Below are positions 51,776 to 61,257 of a stretch of DNA of 64,000 nucleotides, piece after piece (position 1 is the stretch's first letter; the number at the start of each line of letters is the position of its first letter). The notes below the pieces were generated by a model. The model had not been told where the DNA came from and made no database searches. It saw only the letters and a program-made list of their open reading frames with translations. A program made the translations under genes and the position numbers. Origin of the DNA: Clostridiales bacterium UBA2432 (GTDB lineage: Bacteria > Bacillota > Clostridia > Lachnospirales > Vallitaleaceae); contig DDQW01000017.1 in the NCBI GenBank assembly GCA_002342805.1, positions 1 through 64,000 on the forward strand, read 5' to 3'.

Positions 51776-54157
51776 ATGGATAAAACAATATTAGCACTAA
51801 ACGAAGGATGGCGTTTCGATCTAGGTGAGTGTGAAGATGCGTGGTATAAAGGATATAGTATAGATCATTGGAAGAAAGTGATGATTCCCCATGATTGGTC
51901 GGTCGAAAGTCCTTTTTCCAAAGAGTATTCAAGTGGAACCGGTTATTTGTCCGGCGGTATTGGATGGTATCGTCTTCGTTTTCAACTACCTGAAATGTAT
52001 AGAGGAAAACGTATACGGCTTGTTTTTGACGGTGTTTATAAAAATAGTCAAGTTTGGTGTAACAGTTATTACTTAGGAAAACGACCGAACGGATATATTA
52101 GTTTTTCCTACGATATTAGCGACTTTGTATCCTTTGGCAAGACGGATAATGGGATTAGTGTTAAAGTAACACACACTGATTTAGCGGACTCGAGATGGTT
52201 TACCGGAAGCGGAATCACAAGAAAAGTATGGTTGATGATTGAAGAGGCTGTTCATCCGGCAGAATATGGATGTGTGTTTAAAGGGGAACAAGTCGTGCAC
52301 CGGATTGTAAATACGACACAAAAACCGGTAAATGTTCGTGTGATAACAGAATTTTATCGAAAAGACGGTGAAAAAGAAGCACGTTTTGAAGGTATGACGC
52401 AGATTAAACCGGATGGTGAACAAGAACTTCTTCTTGAGACGAAGGTTGAAAATCCATTTCTTTGGTCACCACAAAATCCTTATTTATATAAAATGAAATC
52501 ATGGTATCAGGTAGATGAAGGAGAAGCGAACCTTGTTGATGAACAAAACATCGGTTTTAGACATATTGTATTTGATGCAGAAAAAGGCTTTTTCTTAAAT
52601 GGAATAGCGACAAAAATAAAAGGGGTTTGTGTACATCATGACGGAGGTTGTCTTGGAGCGGCAATGAAATCTGAAGTATGGCAACGAAGGCTCAGTTTAT
52701 TGAAAGAATGCGGTTGCAACGCGATTCGATGTAGTCATAACCCACATATGCCGGAACTTTATGACTTATGCGATCAAATGGGATTTTTAGTGATGGATGA
52801 AGCTTTTGATGAATGGGAGAATGCAAAAAATAAGTGGTCAACCGGACATAATGTGTATCCACCAAAACATCAAGGATATTACGAGGATTTTCATCAGTGG
52901 CATGAAGCGGATTTGCGTGCAATGGTACAACGAGATCGCAATCATCCATCGGTGATTATGTGGAGTATAGGTAATGAGATTGACTATCCCAATGATCCAT
53001 ATTGCCATCCCTTATTTGAAACCATGACCGGTAATAATGATGCGAATAAGCCGGAAGCAGAACGCAGGTATGATTCAAATAAACCGAATGCCAATCGACT
53101 CCTTCCTATTGCAAAGCAACTTGTAGATATTGTTCGAGAGGAAGATAATACGAGACCGATTACATTGGCAGCAGCGTTTCCGGAACTCTCCTCTCGGATT
53201 GGATTATTTGATGTTTTGGATGTCGTCGGTTATAATTACAAGGAGCACTTATATGTAGACGATCATCAGCGCTTTCCAACGATTCCATTACTTGGAAGCG
53301 AAAATAGCCACAGTTATCAGGCGTGGCGAGCGGTTAAGGACAATGATTACATCAGTGGACAATTTCTCTGGACCGGTATTGATTATCTTGGGGAAGCCAA
53401 AGGATGGCCGATTCACGGGTCGCAAGCCGGAATTATGACAACTGCGGGTTTTGCCAAACCGGAATTTGATGAAAGAAAAACTTTTTGGTGTAACGAAAAC
53501 GCAATTTATATTGTGACGCAAAAAGACGATGAATCGGTTAATCGATGGTCATCGATGAGTAAAAGCTGGAATTATGAAGCGGATGAAAAAGTTTGCGTCA
53601 AATGCTATGCGACATTAAACCAAGAAGACGTTTATGTTGAACTTAGCCGTAATGGAAAGGTTGTCGGCAAATCGGAACGTTCAAAAGAGGATGGAGCATT
53701 TACATTCTCGGTAAACTTTGAAGCGGGAACATTATCCGCTTTGATGTGCACTAAAGAGGGTGAAATTTTAGCACAATCAAGCCTAATAACAACAAATACT
53801 GCTAAAAACATGCACATTCAACTTTATAAAGAAGATGATTTCCTTACAGGGAAAAGTTGGCAAGAGGTGTCTAGAGAAGTTGGATATATATATCAAGTGA
53901 TAGTTGAATTACAAGACGACAAAGGACAATGGGTCGTATGGGATGACAGAATGGTTAGCGTACAAGTTCATGGTGCAGGTGAGTTTGCCGGTATGGATAA
54001 TGGAAACTTGGCAGATGTGACACCCTTTTCAGTCCAGCAGAGAAAAACATTTAATGGTAAACTCGTGGTATACATCCGACGCGTTGAAAAAGGTAATATT
54101 AATATATTTATACAAGACACCAATGCACAGAGCCATGAAATAAAAATCTTGGAATAG
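51776..54157 (+). CDS. Glycoside hydrolase family 2 (beta-galactosidase type, with C-terminal Ig domains)
   Basis: A 793-residue cytoplasmic enzyme. Jelly-roll (about 5-170), Ig (about 180-280) and TIM barrel (about 285-590) domains are followed by DUF4982-like and GH2C Ig-like domains; the end contains VHGAGEFAGMDNGN, typical of this group. Motifs are GVCVHHDGGCLGAA, NAIRCSHNPHMPELYDLCDQ, acid/base Glu401 in WSIGNEIDYP and nucleophile Glu509 in LLGSENSH. Beta-galactosidase is most likely. The ATG at 51776 has GGAGGT upstream; the TTG at 51755, inside the GH35 gene, is rejected. It works with the GH35 enzyme on sugars brought in by the transporter upstream. Confidence 0.9.
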   Translation: MDKTILALNEGWRFDLGECEDAWYKGYSIDHWKKVMIPHDWSVESPFSKEYSSGTGYLSGGIGWYRLRFQLPEMYRGKRIRLVFDGVYKNSQVWCNSYYLGKRPNGYISFSYDISDFVSFGKTDNGISVKVTHTDLADSRWFTGSGITRKVWLMIEEAVHPAEYGCVFKGEQVVHRIVNTTQKPVNVRVITEFYRKDGEKEARFEGMTQIKPDGEQELLLETKVENPFLWSPQNPYLYKMKSWYQVDEGEANLVDEQNIGFRHIVFDAEKGFFLNGIATKIKGVCVHHDGGCLGAAMKSEVWQRRLSLLKECGCNAIRCSHNPHMPELYDLCDQMGFLVMDEAFDEWENAKNKWSTGHNVYPPKHQGYYEDFHQWHEADLRAMVQRDRNHPSVIMWSIGNEIDYPNDPYCHPLFETMTGNNDANKPEAERRYDSNKPNANRLLPIAKQLVDIVREEDNTRPITLAAAFPELSSRIGLFDVLDVVGYNYKEHLYVDDHQRFPTIPLLGSENSHSYQAWRAVKDNDYISGQFLWTGIDYLGEAKGWPIHGSQAGIMTTAGFAKPEFDERKTFWCNENAIYIVTQKDDESVNRWSSMSKSWNYEADEKVCVKCYATLNQEDVYVELSRNGKVVGKSERSKEDGAFTFSVNFEAGTLSALMCTKEGEILAQSSLITTNTAKNMHIQLYKEDDFLTGKSWQEVSREVGYIYQVIVELQDDKGQWVVWDDRMVSVQVHGAGEFAGMDNGNLADVTPFSVQQRKTFNGKLVVYIRRVEKGNINIFIQDTNAQSHEIKILE

Positions 54158-54209
54158 TATGGCAATAAATGCACTATGGTTTCGAAATATGAAAGGATAG
54201 GATAAGGCC

Positions 54210-55268
54210 ATGAAAAGTCAAAAGCTTATCGAAGGAAAAGCCATCACAATTTATGATATTGCCAAAGAAGCTGGAGTATCTCCGGCAACAGTATCTCGTG
54301 TATTAACAAATAAAACAAATGTCAGTCAAAAGAAAAAAGACAAAGTTCAAGCCTTAATCAATAAATATGACTATCGACCGAATGCCTTAGCAAGAGGGCT
54401 TTCTGATACAAAAAGTAAAGTAATCGGTATTATTGCTGCGGACATTCGTAATCCTTTTTATGCAGAAGTTTTTGTCGCCTGTGAAATTGCAGCCAAAGAG
54501 GCCGGTTATACCGTGCTACTCTGTAATTCTTTTGGACTTACAGAGCTTGAAGAAGAACAACTCGATATGTTACAACAACAAAAAGTTGATGTTATCATTC
54601 AATTAGGCGGACGAGCGGATGATTTGATCTCCGATCAAGAATATGTGGAGAAAGTTAATAGTATAAATAAATACATTCCGATGGTTGTTACCGGAAAACT
54701 TGAAGGAACCCAATGTTATCAAGTTCAAATTGATGCGGAAAAAGCAGCAGAACTAGTGTTAGAGCACTTGATAGGAATGGGACACAAAAAAATTGTACTT
54801 ATGGGAGGAAGAAAAACCGTCGTTTCAACGTATGCCAAGTATCAAGAATATAAAAAAATACTTCAAAAGTACTCCATTGATTTTCATGAAGATAATGTTA
54901 TTGAAGGAAACTATGATTATGACACAGGTTATGCAAGTATGAATCAACTCATTGATAAAAAAAACCTACCAACAGCAGTTGTTGCAATTAATGACTTTTT
55001 AGCAGCGGGTGTAATTCGTAGTCTCCACGAACATGGATATGTTATTCCTGATGATATTTCTGTTGTGAGTTATGACAATGTATATATAGCCAACATGCTT
55101 ACGCCGAAACTGACCAGTGTGGACTATAATTATGAAGATTTTGGTAAAGCATTAGTAGAAACGGCTATTTCCATTGTTGAGAAAAAACAGAAGCCCTTAT
55201 TACAAAAAGTTATTCCAACACTTGTTATCCGTGAAAGCAGTGGAGTAGCGCCGATGCATTTGAATTAA
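54210..55268 (+). CDS. LacI-family transcriptional regulator of the galactoside operon
   Basis: A 352-residue repressor with an extended N-terminus before the helix-turn-helix (TIYDIAKEAGVSPATVSRVLTNKTNVS, hinge YDYRPNALARGLSDTKSKVIG) and a sugar-binding-type effector domain ending LVIRESSG. It lies 52 bases after the GH2 gene, at the end of the operon, and most likely binds the two TGAAACCGATTGCAAA sites in front of the first permease gene, giving feedback control. A new promoter for the tetrapyrrole genes follows. Confidence 0.92.
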   Translation: MKSQKLIEGKAITIYDIAKEAGVSPATVSRVLTNKTNVSQKKKDKVQALINKYDYRPNALARGLSDTKSKVIGIIAADIRNPFYAEVFVACEIAAKEAGYTVLLCNSFGLTELEEEQLDMLQQQKVDVIIQLGGRADDLISDQEYVEKVNSINKYIPMVVTGKLEGTQCYQVQIDAEKAAELVLEHLIGMGHKKIVLMGGRKTVVSTYAKYQEYKKILQKYSIDFHEDNVIEGNYDYDTGYASMNQLIDKKNLPTAVVAINDFLAAGVIRSLHEHGYVIPDDISVVSYDNVYIANMLTPKLTSVDYNYEDFGKALVETAISIVEKKQKPLLQKVIPTLVIRESSGVAPMHLN

Positions 55269-55293
55269 TAGTAGCTTTTACAAGAAAAAATCT

Positions 55294-55301
55294 GTTATAA
55301 T
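55294..55301 (+). promoter_or_regulatory. Extended -10 promoter of the tetrapyrrole operon
   Basis: TATAAT (55296-55301) preceded by CTGT gives a TG-type extension within one base of the usual position. A weak TTTACA-like -35 is 13 bases upstream, too close; the extended -10 is the stronger evidence. AAAGGGGG and ATG 55325 follow. Confidence 0.45.
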
Positions 55302-55324
55302 AGCATGTAAAGGGGGCTCTATCT

Positions 55325-56233
55325 ATGGAACTAAAAATCGGAACCCGTGGAAGCCGACTTGCGCTTATTCAAACACAGCAAGTGGTGGATGCTATTTTAC
55401 AGATTGCACCAAACACCAACATAGAGACCGTTATTATCACAACAAAAGGCGATCGAATTCTGAATAAAAGCCTGGATAAAATTGGTGATAAGGGTCTTTT
55501 TGTTGCGGAAATAGAAGAAAAATTACATACAGGTGAGATTGATATAGCGATTCATTCCATGAAGGACTTGCCTTCGATAATGGATGAAGGATTAGATGTC
55601 TTACCGATTCTTAAACGTGAAGACCCGAGAGATGTTCTCGTTACTAGGCATCCTATTCAAAAAATTACTGACCTAGCTAACTCGCCGATTATTGGAACGG
55701 GAAGTCAACGACGCCAACAGCAATTATTAAGCATGAACCCCAATATAGAGATTGTTCCAATTCGTGGAAATGTGGAAACACGCATTCAAAAGATGTTGGA
55801 TCAAGCCATGGACGGCACCGTATTGGCCTATGCAGGAATAAACCGCCTAGGTCTTATTTCAAATACCAAGTATAGGATTATTCCCTTCCATGTACATCAG
55901 ATGATTCCGGCTCCGGCACAAGGTATGATAGGATGTCAATTACGTAAGAATGATCAGAACATACGACAACTTATAGAACGACTCGTTGATCCAATAACAA
56001 AACGTCAATGTGATGTGGAACGTATTTTCCTAAAAGAAGTTCAAGGAAGTTGTCATTTACCGATGGGGGCATATTTAGAGATACTTAACGAAGAAGAAGG
56101 CCGTATATATGGGCTTTATGGAGATCAAGTCGGTCAGAAAGTCGCTAGAAAAGAGCAAAACTGTCGATTAGATGAGGCTGAAGCTATGATGAAGACGTTA
56201 GCTTATAACTTAGTAAGGAAGGTGAAAGGATGA
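55325..56233 (+). CDS. hemC: Hydroxymethylbilane synthase (porphobilinogen deaminase)
   Basis: A 302-residue cytoplasmic enzyme joining four porphobilinogen molecules to hydroxymethylbilane. It shows IGTRGSRLALIQTQQV at the N-terminus, GLFVAEIEEKLHTGEIDIAIHSMKDLP with the catalytic Asp, GTGSQRRQQQLL and IRGNVETRIQKM, and the dipyrromethane-cofactor Cys243 in EVQGSCHLPMGAY. Length is normal. It starts the operon hemC, cobA-hemD, hemB, hemL, hemA, precorrin-2 dehydrogenase. Its stop overlaps the start of the next gene by four bases (ATGA). Confidence 0.97.
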   Translation: MELKIGTRGSRLALIQTQQVVDAILQIAPNTNIETVIITTKGDRILNKSLDKIGDKGLFVAEIEEKLHTGEIDIAIHSMKDLPSIMDEGLDVLPILKREDPRDVLVTRHPIQKITDLANSPIIGTGSQRRQQQLLSMNPNIEIVPIRGNVETRIQKMLDQAMDGTVLAYAGINRLGLISNTKYRIIPFHVHQMIPAPAQGMIGCQLRKNDQNIRQLIERLVDPITKRQCDVERIFLKEVQGSCHLPMGAYLEILNEEEGRIYGLYGDQVGQKVARKEQNCRLDEAEAMMKTLAYNLVRKVKG

Positions 56234-57729
56234 AATCAGGTGTATATCTTGTCGGAGCCGGACCGGGTGATCCTAAACTGATTACCGTTCGTGGTCAAGA
56301 ATTGATTCGAGCGGCGGACGCTATTGTCTATGATCAATTGGCGAATCCTGAGTTATTAGAGCTGGCAAAAGTTGACTGTGAAACCATATATGTAGGAAAA
56401 CAGGCCGGAAAACACACGATGCAACAAGATGATATGAATCAACTGCTTGTCGATTTGGCCCAGACCAAGGCAATTATTGTTCGATTAAAAGGTGGAGATC
56501 CCTATGTATTCGGTCGTGGAAGCGAAGAAGGTCAATATCTAAAAGAAAGAGATGTTTATTTCGAAGTTGTACCGGGGATTTCTTCGGCCATTGGTGGATT
56601 AGCCTATGCAGGTATTCCGGTGACTGCTCGAGAGATTGCAACATCCTTTCATGTTATTACCGGACATTTAAGTGCTGAAAGTGATGATATTAATTACCAA
56701 GCGCTTGCTAAACTCAATGGAACGCTCGTATTCCTTATGGGCGTTGGCCATTTAGAAGAAATCGCTAATGCCTTGATGGCTGAAGGGAAAGAATCGACAA
56801 CACCGGTAGCGATTATCTACAAAGCAAGCACACCTGAACAAAAGGTCTATATTAGTGACTTAGGTCATTGCTTTGACATGGCACAGCAAGAGAAGATAAA
56901 ACCACCATCACTGATTGTTGTTGGCGAAGTAGTGAATTTTCATAGCACACTTGATTTCATAGGAAAGCGACCACTTTTTGGAAAGCATGTTTTAGTTACA
57001 CGTTCCAGACAAAAAACATCTAAAATGCGGGAACAACTTCAGGAAGAAGGCGCCCGTGTGACAGAGTTGCCGACGATAAAAATCGTGCCTCAAAATGATG
57101 AAAAGTTACGTGCTGCAATTATGAACATCACAAACTATGATGGGATTATTTTTACGAGCGCAGTCGCGGTAGAGCGCTTTATGGCCATGATGGTAAAGCT
57201 TCATTATGACGGTCGTAAACTTTTTGGACAAAAGCTGATCGTAATCGGTGAAGAGACAGCAAAGGCTTTAGCAAGTTATGGTCTATATTATGACTATATG
57301 CCGGATCAGTATTCAAAAGAGGACCTAGCAAAGTTATTGGAAACTGTAGATGCATCGTCTTATCTTATCCCGCGCTCTGCAAAAGGCGATAAAGCATGGA
57401 CGCAAAAACTAGCTGAACAACATGATGTAGAAGTGGTGGAATGTTATGATACCGTATTTGAAGAAGAGGTTCAGATGACCCTTTATGATCTTCAAGATCT
57501 TGATTACATTACCTTTACAAGCTCCTCAACCGTGCACGGATTGATGCACTGGCTAAAGCTCCAGGGGAAAGATCCCCAAGACTTTTTTGAAGATAAACAA
57601 GCTATTGTCATCGGACCCACGACAGCAAAAACGTTGAAGGAATATAAAATCAAGGCTTCAATACAGTCGAAAAAGTATACGACAAAGAGCATGGTTGAAG
57701 CCATGTGTGATATACAGGAGGTGCGTTAG
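56230..57729 (+). CDS. cobA-hemD: Fusion of uroporphyrinogen-III C-methyltransferase and uroporphyrinogen-III synthase
   Basis: A 499-residue two-domain protein. Residues 1-240 are the SAM-dependent methyltransferase that makes precorrin-2, with VYLVGAGPGDPKLITVRGQELIRAADAIVYDQL, RLKGGDPYVFGRGSEE and VPGISSAIGGLAYAGIPVT. Residues about 250-499 are HemD (VLVTRSRQKTSKMREQLQEEG, FTSAVAVERFM, YITFTSSSTVHGLM), which closes the linear tetrapyrrole to uroporphyrinogen III. The fusion hands the product straight to methylation, so the operon favours siroheme or cobalamin. It overlaps hemC by four bases. Confidence 0.95.
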   Translation: MKSGVYLVGAGPGDPKLITVRGQELIRAADAIVYDQLANPELLELAKVDCETIYVGKQAGKHTMQQDDMNQLLVDLAQTKAIIVRLKGGDPYVFGRGSEEGQYLKERDVYFEVVPGISSAIGGLAYAGIPVTAREIATSFHVITGHLSAESDDINYQALAKLNGTLVFLMGVGHLEEIANALMAEGKESTTPVAIIYKASTPEQKVYISDLGHCFDMAQQEKIKPPSLIVVGEVVNFHSTLDFIGKRPLFGKHVLVTRSRQKTSKMREQLQEEGARVTELPTIKIVPQNDEKLRAAIMNITNYDGIIFTSAVAVERFMAMMVKLHYDGRKLFGQKLIVIGEETAKALASYGLYYDYMPDQYSKEDLAKLLETVDASSYLIPRSAKGDKAWTQKLAEQHDVEVVECYDTVFEEEVQMTLYDLQDLDYITFTSSSTVHGLMHWLKLQGKDPQDFFEDKQAIVIGPTTAKTLKEYKIKASIQSKKYTTKSMVEAMCDIQEVR

Positions 57730-57730
57730 C

Positions 57731-58708
57731 ATGGTAAAACGACCGACACGGTTACGTCGTAGCCAAACAATACGTCAACTTGTTAAGGAAACGCGACTAC
57801 ATATGGATCAAATTATTTATCCGGTCTTTGTTGTCGATGGTAAAAATATAAAAGAAGAAATACCATCGATGAAAGGACAATACCATTATAGTGTGGATCG
57901 ACTCCTTGAAGATATAGATACCTTGTGGAACTTTGGTATTCATAGTTTACTTGTGTTTGCAACAACAGAGCATAAATCGGTAAATGGAAAATCCGGGGCA
58001 CAAGCTAACGGTCTTGTACAAAAAGCAATACGAGGAATCAAAGAAAAAAAACCGCAAATGACGGTGATTGCAGATGTATGTCTGTGTACCTATAAAGAAG
58101 ATGGACATTGTTGTATTTTTCGGGAGGATATGGAGATTGATCGGATAAAAACATTGGATGTGCTTAGTCAAATTGCATTAAGTTATGCCGAAGCTGGTGT
58201 GGATATGGTGGCTCCTTCAGATATGATGGATGGACGTGTGGCAGCCATACGAGAGAGTCTGGATGCACAAAAATATGAACATGTGGGAATCCTAGCCTAT
58301 AGTGCAAAGTATGCTTCAGCTTTTTATGGCCCTTTTCGTGAAGCGGCCCATTCCGCGCCCGCCTTTGGGGATCGAAAAATGTATCAAATGGATCCGGCCA
58401 ATCAACGAGAAGCGCTCAAAGAAATTCAATTAGATATTGAAGAGGGTGCAGATATCGTTATGGTGAAACCGGCCATGGCGTACTTAGATATAATTCATGC
58501 AGCAAGCGAGCAAGTGGAGACACCAATTGCTGCCTATCAGGTAAGTGGAGAATTTGCCATGCTCAGACAAGCAGTCGATACAGGTATTTTAGACCAACGT
58601 GCCGTTTATGAAAGTCTTTTGGCGATTCGACGAAGTGGTGCAACGATAATAATCACCTATTTTGCCAAGGAACTACAAGGTATTTTAGATAAGGAGGCAG
58701 GCTTATAG
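57731..58708 (+). CDS. hemB: Delta-aminolevulinic acid dehydratase (porphobilinogen synthase)
   Basis: A 325-residue cytoplasmic enzyme condensing two aminolevulinate molecules to porphobilinogen. It has RPTRLRRSQTIRQLVKET, the zinc-binding cysteine cluster DVCLCTYKEDGHCC, MVAPSDMMDGRVAAIRESLD, YSAKYASAFYGPFREAA and the Schiff-base Lys246 in IVMVKPAMAYLDII. The zinc Cys residues mark it as a zinc-type rather than magnesium-only enzyme. Start at ATG 57731 with AGGAGG eight bases upstream; the in-frame ATG at 57695 lies inside the preceding gene and is rejected. Confidence 0.97.
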   Translation: MVKRPTRLRRSQTIRQLVKETRLHMDQIIYPVFVVDGKNIKEEIPSMKGQYHYSVDRLLEDIDTLWNFGIHSLLVFATTEHKSVNGKSGAQANGLVQKAIRGIKEKKPQMTVIADVCLCTYKEDGHCCIFREDMEIDRIKTLDVLSQIALSYAEAGVDMVAPSDMMDGRVAAIRESLDAQKYEHVGILAYSAKYASAFYGPFREAAHSAPAFGDRKMYQMDPANQREALKEIQLDIEEGADIVMVKPAMAYLDIIHAASEQVETPIAAYQVSGEFAMLRQAVDTGILDQRAVYESLLAIRRSGATIIITYFAKELQGILDKEAGL

Positions 58709-60004
58709 ATGGTTGAAAAATCAAAACGTCTTCATGAGATTGCAGTAAAACGAATTCCCGGAGGTGTAAACAGTCCGGTTCGAGCCTTTGGTTCTGTCGA
58801 TAGTCATCCGATTTATGCAAAGTCAGGCAAAGGGTCAAGTCTAACAGATGTCGATGGAAATCAATATATTGACTATATTTGTTCTTGGGGGCCTCTTATC
58901 TTAGGACATAGTTCCGACATTGCATCAAAAGGCATAGATAAAGTCATTGCTCAAGGGACAACGTTTGGATTGCCGACTCAGGTTGAAGTGGATATTGCCG
59001 GATGCATTCTAGATGCGTTTCCTATGATGGATCAAGTACGCATGGTCAATTCGGGAACGGAAGCAACAATGAGTGCACTTCGTTTGGCGAGAGGATACAC
59101 CAAGCGCAATAAAATTATGAAATTTGAAGGTTGCTATCATGGACATAGTGATGGTTTATTGGTAAAATCCGGCTCAGGAACCTTAACCGGAGGTGTACCC
59201 ACAAGCCTAGGGATTCCGGAAGCGATTATTGAAGAGACCTTAATCGCCGAATTTAATCAACTGGAGAGTGTTGGTCGACTCTTTAAAGAGTATCCCAAGG
59301 AGATTGCGGCAATTATTGTCGAGCCGATCCCTGGGAATATGGGGCTGATTGAGTCGAAACCGGGATTTTTAATGGGTTTAAGAAAATTATGTGACCAATA
59401 CGGCGCCGTCTTAATTTTTGATGAAGTAATCTCAGGATTTCGAATTGCCTATGGCGGCGCTACAAGCTACTATGGTGTTGAGCCGGACGTGATTTGTTTG
59501 GGAAAAATCATTGGTGGTGGCATGCCGGTTGGTGCCTATGCAGGGAAGCAAGAATTAATGGATTGTGTTGCCCCTGTAGGAGGCGTGTATCAAGCAGGAA
59601 CCTTATCCGGAAATCCATTGGCAATGACGATGGGATTGAACGTCCTATCCTATCTAAAAGAACATCCGGAAGCCTATGCTCAATTAGAGGAAACGGCAAG
59701 AGCACTTGAAGATGGATTTACAGAAAATTGTAAAGAGCTAAATATTGACAATGTTACCATAAATCGTGTGGGCGGAATGCTTTGCCAGTTTTTTGCAAAA
59801 GGACCGATTGATTCTTATCAAGGCGTCATGACGTCGGATACAAAAGCTTATGCGGTATATTTTAAAGAAATGTTAGCCCAAGGTATTATGTTGCCACCGG
59901 CTCAATATGAGTGTATGTTTTTATCTACAGCCCATACACAGGATGATATTGAAAAAACCATTAAAGCACATAAAAATGCCATGAGAAAGGTAAAGCAGAA
60001 CTAG
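58709..60004 (+). CDS. hemL: Glutamate-1-semialdehyde 2,1-aminomutase
   Basis: A 431-residue PLP enzyme converting glutamate 1-semialdehyde to 5-aminolevulinate. It shows RIPGGVNSPVRAFGSV at the start, MVNSGTEATMSALRLARGYT, CYHGHSDGLLVKSGSG, LIFDEVISGFR and the PLP-binding Lys266 in CLGKIIGGGMPVGAY. AAGGAGG lies before the ATG, which directly follows the hemB stop. Together with hemA it forms the C5 pathway for aminolevulinate. Confidence 0.97.
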   Translation: MVEKSKRLHEIAVKRIPGGVNSPVRAFGSVDSHPIYAKSGKGSSLTDVDGNQYIDYICSWGPLILGHSSDIASKGIDKVIAQGTTFGLPTQVEVDIAGCILDAFPMMDQVRMVNSGTEATMSALRLARGYTKRNKIMKFEGCYHGHSDGLLVKSGSGTLTGGVPTSLGIPEAIIEETLIAEFNQLESVGRLFKEYPKEIAAIIVEPIPGNMGLIESKPGFLMGLRKLCDQYGAVLIFDEVISGFRIAYGGATSYYGVEPDVICLGKIIGGGMPVGAYAGKQELMDCVAPVGGVYQAGTLSGNPLAMTMGLNVLSYLKEHPEAYAQLEETARALEDGFTENCKELNIDNVTINRVGGMLCQFFAKGPIDSYQGVMTSDTKAYAVYFKEMLAQGIMLPPAQYECMFLSTAHTQDDIEKTIKAHKNAMRKVKQN

Positions 60005-60014
60005 GAGGCAAAGA

Positions 60015-61256
60015 ATGGAAATAGCTGTTATAGGCCTATCCTATAAAAACGCAGATGTAGATCTTCGTGGAGAAGTAGCATTTACGACAAGTATGAAGTG
60101 CCAAGCTACGCAGGTTTTTCAAGAAAAACACATTAACGAATTTATGATTCTATCCACATGTAATCGTAGTGAAATCTATATTGCAACGCAGCATATGGAG
60201 CGAGATATTCAGACCATAAAAAGTTATTATAAAAAATTAGCCGGAACAAAAATAGAAGATTTTTTATATGTAAAGCAATATGAAGTGGCTATTCAACATA
60301 TTTATCAGGTGGCTAGTGGCCTTGATTCCTTAATATTAGGCGAGGATGAAATACTGGGACAAATGAAGCAAGCCTTAGAGTTTGCGATCGAACAAAGAAG
60401 CAGTAAAAAGTATTTAACGAAAGTGGTGCGTGAGGCCATTACCTTTTCAAAAAAGGTACGTAACGCATATAAATTGTCGGAAAACCAATTATCCGTGGCA
60501 TCGATTGCTATTAAATATTTAAAGGAAGTTTTAGGAACATTAGAAAATCAGCGGATTCTCATGATCGGAACCGGTGAAATGGGACAATTGTTACTAAAAT
60601 ATATTGAGATGGAAAAAACGGGACAAATTTATCTGACAAATCGTAACCACTGTAAGGAAGGCGTGGATGTCTACGCCGGTAAAAATATTGCTCATATTGA
60701 ATATGATGAACGCTATCGATACTTAGATGACGTTGATATTGTTATCTCGGCAACAGCTTCGCCACATACAATTATTGAACGACGCTATATGGACCATGTG
60801 AAGCGCCCAATCATGTTTTTAGATATGGCAGTGCCGAGAGATATTGACCCTGCTATTGATACGCTGGACCATGTGCATGTTATTACCCTTGATACTTTGC
60901 GCAATATTGCGTCACAACACCAACTTCAACGCCAAGAAATGGCACATCAAATAAAGCGACTTATTCATGAAGAAGTTAAGGAAATCGAGTTATGGATTTT
61001 ACGAGCCAAAGCCGATGGTATAATCAAAGCCTTTCATGAGAAACAAGGACAGGTTCTTGAAGAAGGTCAAGAAATACTTGAAGGGCTTCAACTGAATCCA
61101 AAGCAACTTCAATCGATTCAAACCCTGTTAAAGCGGAGTACATGGCAAATGATTAAGGAGCCTGTGACACAGTTGAAATCGATTCAGGAATCTGAGACCA
61201 TGGTTCAATATAAGATGCTAATAGAAAAACTTTTTGACTTTGGTGAAGGAGAATAA
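60015..61256 (+). CDS. hemA: Glutamyl-tRNA reductase
   Basis: A 413-residue enzyme reducing glutamyl-tRNA to glutamate 1-semialdehyde with NADPH. The catalytic domain has LSTCNRSEIYIAT with nucleophile Cys49 and GLDSLILGEDEILGQMKQA. The NADPH domain carries ILMIGTGEMGQLLLKYIE and the later FLDMAVPRDIDPAID. The C-terminal dimerisation helices complete the protein. TAGGAGG precedes the ATG. In this genome order the first enzyme of the pathway is the fifth gene. The next gene starts one base after the hemA stop. Confidence 0.96.
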   Translation: MEIAVIGLSYKNADVDLRGEVAFTTSMKCQATQVFQEKHINEFMILSTCNRSEIYIATQHMERDIQTIKSYYKKLAGTKIEDFLYVKQYEVAIQHIYQVASGLDSLILGEDEILGQMKQALEFAIEQRSSKKYLTKVVREAITFSKKVRNAYKLSENQLSVASIAIKYLKEVLGTLENQRILMIGTGEMGQLLLKYIEMEKTGQIYLTNRNHCKEGVDVYAGKNIAHIEYDERYRYLDDVDIVISATASPHTIIERRYMDHVKRPIMFLDMAVPRDIDPAIDTLDHVHVITLDTLRNIASQHQLQRQEMAHQIKRLIHEEVKEIELWILRAKADGIIKAFHEKQGQVLEEGQEILEGLQLNPKQLQSIQTLLKRSTWQMIKEPVTQLKSIQESETMVQYKMLIEKLFDFGEGE

Positions 61257-61257
61257 A

